NCBI GenBank assembly: GCA_046350375.1
Contig: JAXMAO010000003.1
Span: 62,001-126,000, forward strand
Length of the DNA: 64,000 nt
Reading direction: 5' to 3'
Source of the DNA: JAXMAO01 sp046350375
GTDB taxonomy: Bacteria > Planctomycetota > Phycisphaerae > UBA1845 > UTPLA1
Positions 53,562 through 60,922 of the stretch are shown one piece after another. The notes under the pieces are model-generated. The model worked only from the letters and a program-made list of their open reading frames with translations. It was not told where the DNA came from and ran no database searches. The position numbers and the translations under genes were made by a program. Each line of letters starts with the position of its first letter. The first letter of the stretch is position 1.

Positions 53562-54379
53562 GTTCACCGGAGTCTCGACAGCGCCGGCACGATAGCCCTT
53601 CCTGCTCCGCTCAGTCATCGAAACGCCAGACGATTGCTCGACTGCGAATCGCATGCGCATTGCGTTCGCCAATCACTCTCCCTTCCGCCCCGACCCTGAA
53701 CATCGGTCCGCGTGCATGCTCCGGCCGAGTTTGCCGAAGTCGGGCCAGTTGCACGGCCGTTTCCGCCCAAATCACTATTTGACAACAGCTTACATACCTA
53801 AAGAAAACCTAAACTTTCCGTTGACCGGCCGACGATGTTCGGTTATGATTCGGACCATTGCAGCCGTGGCGCGGGACCAGTTCGGGCGCATGATGGCGCG
53901 GCTGGTCAGACGAATGGAGATGTTTCCGGTGGACGCCGAGTCGGCCGGAATGGCGCCGTGTGTGCTCGGCCCCGGGGGTGAGTTTTGTACCGCGTGGACC
54001 CCGGGGCCGGCCTTTTTCCTGCGCCGCGGCTTGACTGCGGCGGGCCGATACCGGGGGCTGGCGGCGGCGAGTGGCCAATCAGCCGATCGTGACGCCGGCA
54101 GCACCTGGAGCATCAGCCGGTCGGACGCGACGCCGCCGGGCGGACTCGGTGACGTGCACGTGAGAGCGCCGCGCCGAATCGTCGTGCGGGCACTGCCCAG
54201 TGCGGCCTTGGCGCCGCGACTGCCGGGCGGCGTCAGGCTGGTAGCGGCTGGCCCCGGCGCCAATTGCGGCGTGGCGGTTCGCCGGTGGATCGGCGTGCAG
54301 GTGAGTACAACAAGCGACTCGAGGCCACCGCAGCCGGACACGATGCCCGTGCCGGGCCTTGAGAGCGTGGAGAGTTTTC
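53562..54379. other. Long intergenic region before lexA
   Basis: About 820 bases with no convincing gene. Long open frames here run into lexA out of frame and lack protein-like composition. The region holds an AT-rich patch (53770-53820) and the promoter described at 53821-53849. Confidence 0.5.
53821..53849 (+). promoter_or_regulatory. Sigma-70-type promoter upstream of lexA
   Basis: TTGACC at 53821-53826, exactly 17 bases, TATGAT at 53844-53849. A close match to the consensus in a GC-rich genome. If it drives lexA the leader would be about 520 bases long, so it may instead serve an unseen small RNA or short gene. Confidence 0.6.
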
Positions 54380-55018
54380 ATGCGAAGCAGCAAGCGGCGC
54401 GGGCCGGCGAACAAGACGCCCGGGACACCGCGCCAGGCGGAGATTCTGAGCTTTATCCGCGGGTACCAGGAGAAACATGGCTATTCCCCGACCTTGCAGG
54501 AGATCGGCGACTATCTCGGCATCAGCAAGGTCACCGTGTTCGAGCACCTCACCGCGCTCGAAGAGCGCGGCCTGATTCAGCGGAACCGGCACAAGGCCCG
54601 CTCGCTCGAACTGGCTGACGACGTGCGGCTGCCGGCACAGGAACGCGCCAGCGTGCTGCCGCTGTTGGGGCGCATCGCCGCGGGCACGCCGATCGAGGCG
54701 GTCGAGAATCCGGATTCGATCGACCTGGAGTCGCTGTTTGCCGGCAAGCAGGGAACCTATGTTCTGGAGGTCCGCGGCGACAGCATGATCGACGACCACA
54801 TTCGCGACGGCGATTACGTGGTGGTCGAGCCGCGCGAGACGGCCGAGAACGGGGCGATGGTGGTGGCCCTGCTCGAGAACGATGAGACAACGCTGAAGCG
54901 GCTCTATCGCGAGAAGGGTCGCTATCGATTGCAGCCGTCGAATCCGCGGCATGCGCCCCGCTACGTCGACGACCTGCGGGTGCGCGGCGTGGTGGTCGGG
55001 GTATTGCGGCGGGTGTAG
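54380..55018 (+). CDS. lexA: LexA repressor
   Basis: 212 residues from the ATG at 54380. SOS-response repressor with self-cleavage. N-terminal winged helix: PRQAEILSFIRGYQEKHGYSPT, GISKVTVFEHLTALEERGL (HVFE in place of the usual SSVHxHL, so the DNA site may differ from classical boxes). Cleavage site A101-G102 in GRIAAGTP, nucleophile S135 in RGDSMIDDHI and K173 in TTLKRLY. No obvious LexA box can be named because the recognition sequence is likely divergent. Followed by a gap with a family B hairpin. Confidence 0.94.
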   Translation: MRSSKRRGPANKTPGTPRQAEILSFIRGYQEKHGYSPTLQEIGDYLGISKVTVFEHLTALEERGLIQRNRHKARSLELADDVRLPAQERASVLPLLGRIAAGTPIEAVENPDSIDLESLFAGKQGTYVLEVRGDSMIDDHIRDGDYVVVEPRETAENGAMVVALLENDETTLKRLYREKGRYRLQPSNPRHAPRYVDDLRVRGVVVGVLRRV

Positions 55019-55345
55019 GAGCGGTCGGCCCGCAGATCGTGGCGACACCTGAAATGCCGGGCCGCGCGCCGGTTGCGCGTCCGGTCGAAAGCGCGGTGTC
55101 GCGAGGTGCTGACGCGGCCGGCACGATCGCGGGCCGGGTCCCTCGACGAGGGCTGTCGCCGCGGGCGTGACTTGCCGGGTCGCGCGGCCACAGCTCTGGG
55201 TGCGCGCCCGCGTGACCAGAGGGAACGGCTGGTGCCTCGTCGCGCTCGACTTCTCGGTTCGAGGTAAGACAAGCCGCGGCCGTGTCGCTGCCGCAGGGCA
55301 AAGCTGGAGCTTTGCCCTACCCGAAAGAACGAATCGGACGCGACG
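55019..55345. other. Intergenic gap after lexA with one hairpin
   Basis: 327 bases between lexA and the convergent phosphatase gene. The only structure seen is the family B hairpin at 55293-55320. Confidence 0.45.
55293..55320. repeat. Family B hairpin repeat, best copy
   Basis: AGGGCAAAGCT, loop GG, AGCTTTGCCCT at 55295-55318: eleven perfect pairs with TAC after it. It lies between the convergent lexA and phosphatase genes and is the most symmetric member of the family in the window. Confidence 0.8.
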
Positions 55346-55972
55346 CTAGCGCGCTGCCGGCGCCGTGCCGGCGATGCGCTCGCGGTAGTAACGACGCAGG
55401 TGGTCGCAGAGGGCGGCCTCGGCGGCGCGGTCGAGGCCGTAGCGCCGCGCGAGTTCGTCGATGGCCTGCTCGGCGGTCCAGCCGCAATGCCGCATGCGGT
55501 AGACGGCCGTGGCGGCGTTGGAGCGCTGCTTGCCGGCGGCGCAGTGCAGATAGACCGGGCCGATGCGCTGCAGCTCGTCGATGGCGTCGGCCGCGGCGTC
55601 GAGGGTGTCGAAGCCGGCCAGACCGTCGCCGGGCAGCTCGAACTCGCGATAGGAGAGCTTCAGTTCAACGGCGGTTCGGCGCTCGGCCTGGGCGCGCGGG
55701 GCCGTTGGGGCCTCCTTCATGAGGCTGACGACGCCGCGGATGCCGAGGTCGGAAGCGAGCCATCTCAATTCGTGCGGGTGCGGGTAGGCGCCACGGTAGA
55801 TGCGGTCGGGCTCGATTGTGGCGAATCGGTCTGGCCGATCGGTCGCGGGTCCGGCGAGCGCAAAGCCAAGGGCGAGTCCGGCGGCGATCAGGAAGGCCAG
55901 CGCGGCAATAGGTTGTGCGGCGACGGCGTTCGGCGGGCGGTTGTTTGATTCGGGCAAGCTGTCGCCGGGCAT
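55346..55972 (-). CDS. Dual-specificity / tyrosine phosphatase, membrane-anchored
   Basis: 208 residues from the ATG at 55972. One N-terminal span (IAALAFLIAAGLALGFALAG) is followed by a cysteine-phosphatase domain: RIYRGAYPHPHELRWL, GIRGVVSLMKEA, and the P-loop HCAAGKQRS (HCx5R) near residue 144, with the preceding FDTLDAAADAIDE region. It probably removes phosphate from protein or lipid at the periplasmic face. A longer frame to 56362 is not conserved. Confidence 0.85.
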   Translation of the reverse strand: MPGDSLPESNNRPPNAVAAQPIAALAFLIAAGLALGFALAGPATDRPDRFATIEPDRIYRGAYPHPHELRWLASDLGIRGVVSLMKEAPTAPRAQAERRTAVELKLSYREFELPGDGLAGFDTLDAAADAIDELQRIGPVYLHCAAGKQRSNAATAVYRMRHCGWTAEQAIDELARRYGLDRAAEAALCDHLRRYYRERIAGTAPAAR

Positions 55973-56151
55973 GCGGAGATTGTAGCTGACGGCGTTGTTG
56001 GGAGCGGGATTCGTCGGCCGATCAGCAGCGCGGGGCGCGGGGAGTGGGTGTGCGCCCCTGGAGTTCTTGAGCGGCGCTGGGCGGCGCGCGCAGGCCGAAC
56101 GGCGGCCGAAGTCGGCTTGAACGTGGCACGGGCGATGGATAGGCTGCGCGC

Positions 56152-56652
56152 ATGGGCAGGCGTTCGGCGAGGGGCGACGAGGCTGGTGAAACGGGCGCGC
56201 GGGGCGCCGGGGCGAGTCGCGCTCGGCGGAAGACAGACAGCGCGTCCAGCAACGCGATATCTTCGGGGCAGGCGGGCCGAGCAGATTGCTCTGACGCGGC
56301 ACTCGCGGGGCAGCGCGATGGTCGTGCAGAATCGGGCGCGCCCACGCGGAGCGGGCGGGCATCGGCGCTACTCGATACGCGCGTCGTCTACTGCGGCGAC
56401 TGCCTGGAGCAACTGAAGAACCTGCCGGCCGGCTGCATTGACCTGATCTACATCGACCCGCCGTTCAACTCGAACCGCAATTACGAAGTCTTCTGGGGCG
56501 AGACGAAGGAGAAGCGGGCCTTCGAAGATCGGCACGCCAGCACGCAGGCGTACATCGACTACATGCGGCCGCGGTGCGTGGAATTGGCCCGCGTGCTCAA
56601 GAAGACGGGGAGTTTCTATTACCACTGCGACTGGATACACTCAGCAGCGTAG
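56152..56652 (+). pseudogene. DNA methyltransferase, N-terminal fragment of a split gene
   Basis: The recognisable part starts around 56380: TRVVYCGDCLEQLKNLPAGC, then motif IV DPPFNSNRNYEVFWGET and YIDYMRPRCVELARVLKKTG, SFYYHCDW. The frame then ends abruptly (IHSAA, stop at 56652) where other enzymes of this kind continue. The matching C-terminal half is found nearly 2 kb downstream at 58615-59256. The start is uncertain because the upstream 70 residues are low-complexity. Confidence 0.8.
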
Positions 56653-56676
56653 ATTTACGGGAAGGAATGCGTCGCC

Positions 56677-57141
56677 ATGAAGAGCAACAACGGCCATAAC
56701 GGAACGCGGAGTTTCCTGTCGGCCCCGATTGCTGAGACCTTCGAGCCGTCCGCGGAAGCGGTGATCGCGGCGGGCGATTGCCTTGACACGCTCGGCTCGC
56801 TTCCCAGCGACTTCGCAAAGATGATCATCACGTCGCCGCCGTACAACATCGGCAAGGAGTACGAGAAGGCGACGCACCTGGACAGTTACCTCCGGGCCCT
56901 TAGCCCCATCGTGGACCAATTGGTACGGGTTCTTTCCCGCTCCGGGTCGCTCTGCTGGCAAGTGGGGAACTATGTCGAGGACTCGGAGGTGTTCCCCCTC
57001 GATGTCTTCTATTACCCCTTCTTCAAGAAGCACGGGCTGAAGTTGCGGAATCGCATCGTGTGGCACTTCGCCCATGGGCTTCACGCGAGCAAGCGGCTCT
57101 CCTCAGGAAGGCGCAGGGCTCGTGCAACGATTTCACGATGA
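56677..57141 (+). pseudogene. Second DNA methyltransferase, C-terminally truncated
   Basis: 154 codons. AGDCLDTLGSLPSDFAKMI and the motif TSPPYNIGKEYEKATHLD identify a TSPPY-type (N4-cytosine or N6-adenine) methyltransferase; GSLCWQVGNYVEDSEVFPLD and IVWHFAHGLHASKR follow. Family members usually continue with an SGRYE.ILWFTK block and another 100 or more residues, missing here. A different frame then carries NDFTMTLAWANHLYPEQL up to a stop at about 57198, so a deletion or recombination joint lies near 57100. Confidence 0.75.
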
Positions 57142-57183
57142 CGCTCGCTTGGGCAAACCACCTGTACCCGGAACAACTCTCTC

Positions 57184-58137
57184 ATGGCGAACGTGCTTAA
57201 GGCACAACTCCTTGCGACACTTGGCGAGAGATTTGGCGCTATCTCGCGGTTGCCGGACAGCCAATCCCTGTTCAGCCTCGGCGACGACGCCGCTCGAATC
57301 TACTTCCGCTATTCCAAGGTGCATGAGCGCGGCCGCACATTCTTCGGCCTGCGTGAGATCGACCTGCGACAGTTGGAGGGCCACAACAGCTTTCTGTGCT
57401 TGCTCCTCGATGACGGCACGCCCCCGGTCTTTATCCCGTTCGCTGACTTTGAGGGGGTCTTCCGCTCAGCCGAGCCTGCGAACGACGGCCAGTACAAGGT
57501 GCAAATCATCTCGCAAGAAGACAGCCGCCAGTTGTACATTGCTCGCAAAGGACGCTTCAGCATCGAGGGTTACATCGGCCTTGACTCTTTGGAGCGATCG
57601 ATCTCCGCGGACAGGTTTCGGCCGGCGCACGATCTGTCGCATTCCCAGGTCCAGACTCTTCTTGCGGGCGTTGGCAACATGAAGGGGCTTGGTGTCTGGA
57701 TTCCCGACAATGACGTCAACCGGCTCGATTGGTCTCTGACGCGGCGGTTCCCCCTGACAGGGTCGCTACCGGTAGGCTTCGGGGATGTCGCGTCGATTCT
57801 TGCTGAGGTCGACGTGGTGTGGGTCGCGCCCGGCAGCAACCGGATTGAGGCGCTATTCGAGGTCGAGCACTCCACGCCGGTATACAGCGGCCTGCTCCGA
57901 TTCAATGACGTGCTGCTCACGGAGCCGAGCGTGAACAGATTCCACATCGTGTCGAATGAGGTGCGTAGGGCCACCTTCTCGCGTCAGGCGTTTCGTCCGA
58001 CCTTCCGGAAGAGCGGCCTATCCGAACTTGTCAGTTTCCTGGAGTACACCAATGTTTTCGACTGGCACACGAGGCTCGCGAAGGGGAACGTCGGCAATGG
58101 CGACGAAGAGAACCGGAGCGCTCTTCGTCGTGGTTGA
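57184..58137 (+). CDS. Putative restriction-endonuclease-like protein associated with the methyltransferase
   Basis: 317 residues. The C-terminal half carries VDVVWVAPGSNRIEALFEVE followed by HSTPVYSGLLRFNDVLL. The order D, then E-x-E after a strand, fits a PD-(D/E)XK-like nuclease core. I have seen similar segments in restriction proteins encoded beside TSPPY-type methyltransferases, but I cannot name the enzyme. The N-terminal half (LLATLGERFGAISRLPDS, FFGLREIDLRQLE) is of unknown fold. Base composition here looks lower in GC than in flanking genes. Confidence 0.6.
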   Translation: MANVLKAQLLATLGERFGAISRLPDSQSLFSLGDDAARIYFRYSKVHERGRTFFGLREIDLRQLEGHNSFLCLLLDDGTPPVFIPFADFEGVFRSAEPANDGQYKVQIISQEDSRQLYIARKGRFSIEGYIGLDSLERSISADRFRPAHDLSHSQVQTLLAGVGNMKGLGVWIPDNDVNRLDWSLTRRFPLTGSLPVGFGDVASILAEVDVVWVAPGSNRIEALFEVEHSTPVYSGLLRFNDVLLTEPSVNRFHIVSNEVRRATFSRQAFRPTFRKSGLSELVSFLEYTNVFDWHTRLAKGNVGNGDEENRSALRRG

Positions 58138-58288
58138 CGTGATGAAAGGCGTCGCTGTGCAAGCGGTCGTCTTCCGCCGATTGGTTGATGCCGAAGCGTG
58201 CGCTCGGCGCGTCAAGCAGGAACGGAACCTCAATGAGGATGATGTGCAGGTGTTTGAGTGCCGACTCGATGATGACTCGTTCGAATGA
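58097..58288 (+). CDS. Small hypothetical protein in the restriction locus
   Basis: About 63 residues from the ATG at 58097, overlapping the previous gene and ending in an ATGA overlap with the next. TGALFVVVDVMKGVAVQAVV then a charged region ending EDDVQVFECRLDDDSFE. No family recognised. The coupling to the BglII-like gene suggests one transcript. Confidence 0.5.
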   Translation: MATKRTGALFVVVDVMKGVAVQAVVFRRLVDAEACARRVKQERNLNEDDVQVFECRLDDDSFE

Positions 58289-58614
58289 AACCAAAGCGCA
58301 TTCCTCCGGCGGGCTACGACCCCAAGCGCCTCCGCGGCGGGGCGTTCCGCGAGATGGACTTCGTCAAGCAATCGCTGGGCGTCGAGGTCCAGTTCGGCAA
58401 GTACGCCTTCATGGTCTACAATGTGTGCGCCAAGATGACGGTTTTTCGCAACCTGGGCCACATCAAGCACGGAATCGAGATCGTTCCGGTGAAGGCATTC
58501 GCAGACGAGATGTCCTCGGGAGTCTCGTACTTCGAGCAGTTCATTTGGGATCTTGAGACTCGCGGCGTCGCTGACATCGATGTGCCCGTACTAATCCTCG
58601 GTATCGACGCCTGA
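58285..58614 (+). pseudogene. BglII-family restriction endonuclease, N-terminally truncated
   Basis: 109 residues. The stretch DFVKQSLGVEVQFGKYAF aligns with the BglII catalytic segment DFGKRDTLVEVQFSNYPF. BglII's catalytic Asp, Glu and Gln correspond to D25, E34 and Q36, with identical spacing. Further matches are GIEIVPVKAF, MSSGVSYFEQF and DVPVLILGI. BglII is about 223 residues, so the N-terminal half is missing, although the conserved active-site part is whole. Its stop is immediately followed, in the same frame, by the methyltransferase C-terminal fragment. A short MKPKRIPPAGYDPKRL start may be a complete but minimal form. Confidence 0.72.
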
Positions 58615-59256
58615 TATCCAAACGGTATCGTCCTCGACGCCTTCTGCGGCTGCGGCACGGCCCTGGTCGCGGCGCAGAATCTTGGCCGTCAATGGATCGG
58701 CGTTGACATCTCCCCCACCGCCTGCCGCGTGATGGCCAAGCGGCTCAAGGACGTCTGCAAGATGCGCGAGAGCGAGCCGGGACACCGCGCCCACGACGTT
58801 GATTCGTTCATCGTCCGCGACCTGCCGTGGACGGTCGAGAAGCTCCGCGCCATTCCGCATTTCGAGTTCGAGAACTGGGCCGTCATCGCCCTGGGCGGCG
58901 TGCCGAACAAGGTGAAGGTGGGCGACCGGGGCATCGACGGGCGGATCTTCCCGGTCGACGCGGTTCCGAAGAATGAGCGCGGGCGCAAGAACCAAACCGA
59001 CGTGTTCGAAGCAATGGCCGAAGACTGGTACCCCATTCAAGTGAAGCAGAAGGACCGGGTCGGGCGCCCGGACATCGACGCATTCGAGGCGATGATGATT
59101 CGAGAGAAGCGGGGGAAGGGGTTTTTCGTGGCGTTCGATTACACGGGCGACGCGCTCCAGGAAATTGGGGCGTTTTTCAAGCGGTCGCGCAAGGTGATTG
59201 TGGCGCTGACGGTGCAGGAGATTCTTGACGAGACGATCGCCGCGCGGCTGGCGTGA
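58615..59256 (+). pseudogene. DNA methyltransferase C-terminal fragment fused to Mrr-like nuclease domain
   Basis: In the same frame as the preceding stop: YPNGIVLDAFCGCGTALVAA is the SAM-binding motif I (usually LDPFCGxGT) of the 56152-56652 methyltransferase, followed by RQWIGVDISPTACRVM. From residue about 95 a nuclease domain follows: FEFENWAVIALGG, KVGDRGIDGRIF and YPIQVKQKDRVGRPDID, the D...QVK pattern of Mrr-type PD-(D/E)XK enzymes. So the intact ancestral gene was a methyltransferase-nuclease fusion. No start codon of its own is apparent. Confidence 0.78.
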
Positions 59257-59514
59257 GGGCGCGGCGTCGGCGGCACGGGGCCGGGGCCATTGGCGGCGGC
59301 TACAGCATTGCTCACGCGATCATGGCGGTAGACGGCCGGTCGCGCGTTGGAACGACGACACGGGCTGAAAGCCCGCGCACCCCAAGTTCTGGCTCGTGCC
59401 CCCCAACAACGAACGCCCGTTCCCCGCAGCAATGAACGCCCGTGCCACCCAACTGTTGTGCCACCCGACAGCGAGGTTTCGCGACGCGCGCGTGAAAATC
59501 GCCCTGGTCGAAGA
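59257..59514. repeat. Family A repeat region between restriction locus and LOG gene
   Basis: A family A hairpin variant at 59357-59381 (ACACGGGCT, GAAA, AGCCCGCG), followed by three degenerate half-copies (AACGCCCGTT, GAACGCCCGTGCCACCC and similar) up to about 59465. No gene. Confidence 0.6.
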
Positions 59515-60579
59515 TCACCCCTCGCTCGGCCCCAGGTCGTAGCCGTTGATGAGGTCGACCATCTGTCGCAGGCGGCCGTGGCTGCGGCGGTTGAAACGCA
59601 GCGCCAGGCGCGGCAGCGCGGGGAAGTCGTCGGCCTCTTCGCTGGCGGCGTCGGCCGGGGCGATGGCGCCGCTCTCGCAGATCTCGCCGTACAGGTCATT
59701 TAATCGCTGCAATATCTCGGCCGGCAGCGGCTCGACCAGGCGGAGGATCAGCCGATCGCGGACGTAGCGCATCGAGTGATAGCGGCGGTAGAAGCGGACG
59801 ACGTCGCGGCAGGCGACCTCGATGTTGTCCGTCAGGCGGAAGAGGTGCATGTCGTCGGGGCCGATCATGTTGGTGCGGAGCAGCTCAGCCTGGACATAGG
59901 TGCGCCAGTGCTGCCAGTAGGTGCCGCCGGGGGCGTCGACCAGCACGATGGGAATCAGCGCGGCCTTGCCGGTCTGGACGAGGGTGAGGGCCTCGAAGCC
60001 TTCGTCCTGCGTGCCGAAGCCGCCCGGGAACAGGGCGACGGCCGAGGCCTCCTTCATGAACATGAGCTTGCGGGTGAAGAAGTAGTTGAAGTTCACCAGC
60101 TTGGGGTCGTCGCGGATGATGGTGTTGGTGGCCTGCTCGAAGGGCAGGCGGATGGCGACGCCGAAGCTGGCCTCGCGCCCGGCGCCGCCGTGGCCGGCCT
60201 TCATGATGCCGTCGCCTGCGCCGGTGATGACCATCCAGTTTTCCTCGCGGATGCGGCGGGCAAAGGCGACGGCCTGGACATATTCGGGGTGGTGCTCGGC
60301 GGTGCGGCTGGAGCCGAAGATGGAAATCTTGCGGACCTGGCGATAGGGGGCAAAGGTCTTGAAGGCGTAGCGCAGCTCGGCCAGGGCGCGTTCGAGAATC
60401 TTGAGCTCGCCGCGGCCGGTGCCGTCGCGGGCGAGGCGGCAGACGGTCTTGATCATGTCTTCGTAGAGCTCGTCGTTGGGCCCGGGGCAGAAACGGGCGA
60501 CGAAGTCGCGGATGGCGGCGTCGCGCAGGGCACGGCGGGCGGCGTCGTCTTCGTGGTTGGCAGTGCGGGCGATGTCCAT
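59515..60579 (-). CDS. LOG-family (Rossmann) protein, possible nucleoside-5'-monophosphate phosphoribohydrolase
   Basis: 354 residues from the ATG at 60579. The Rossmann core has ISIFGSSRTAEHHPEY, VITGAGDGIMKAGHGGAG and the LOG signature PGGFGTQDEGFEALT. The N-terminal 80 residues and the C-terminal 130 are longer than in plain LOG proteins (about 200 residues), matching the longer TIGR00730-like bacterial group. Such enzymes release the base from nucleoside monophosphates. A longer in-frame start at 60879 reads through repeats and is rejected. Confidence 0.85.
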   Translation of the reverse strand: MDIARTANHEDDAARRALRDAAIRDFVARFCPGPNDELYEDMIKTVCRLARDGTGRGELKILERALAELRYAFKTFAPYRQVRKISIFGSSRTAEHHPEYVQAVAFARRIREENWMVITGAGDGIMKAGHGGAGREASFGVAIRLPFEQATNTIIRDDPKLVNFNYFFTRKLMFMKEASAVALFPGGFGTQDEGFEALTLVQTGKAALIPIVLVDAPGGTYWQHWRTYVQAELLRTNMIGPDDMHLFRLTDNIEVACRDVVRFYRRYHSMRYVRDRLILRLVEPLPAEILQRLNDLYGEICESGAIAPADAASEEADDFPALPRLALRFNRRSHGRLRQMVDLINGYDLGPSEG

Positions 60580-60922
60580 AAGCCGATTGTTCCCGATTCT
60601 CGAAACCCGACGAGTATAGCGGGAACCGCGGCGTCGAGCGAGGTCGGGGCTTGGGCCGCGGCCGGACGGTCGGGGGCCGCGCGAGCGATCGTCGCAGCCG
60701 GCAGCGCAAGCGGCGGAGACAGCGGCGCCGGCGCGACGCGGCATCAGAGCACTTTTCACGCGCTCGTGACTGTCGCGGGCTGACCACGCGGTGAAGCGAG
60801 GACACCGGCTGAAAGCCCGTGCCACCCAGAAGTCTCGGGCCCGCGCCGCCCGACACGGCAAGCCCGTGCCGGCCAACATCGGAACACCATGCCACGCAGC
60901 AGACGAGTTTGGCGACGCGGCG
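60580..60922. repeat. Intergenic gap with a family A repeat
   Basis: 343 bases. A family A variant lies at 60801-60827 (ACACCGGCT, GAAA, GCCCGTGCCACCC) and a degenerate copy at about 60851-60874. No gene is visible. Confidence 0.55.

Noticed and set aside
53653..54618. Plus-strand frame of about 320 codons before and over lexA
   Set aside because: Its last third overlaps lexA out of frame, composition is low-complexity, and no motif or ribosome site supports it.
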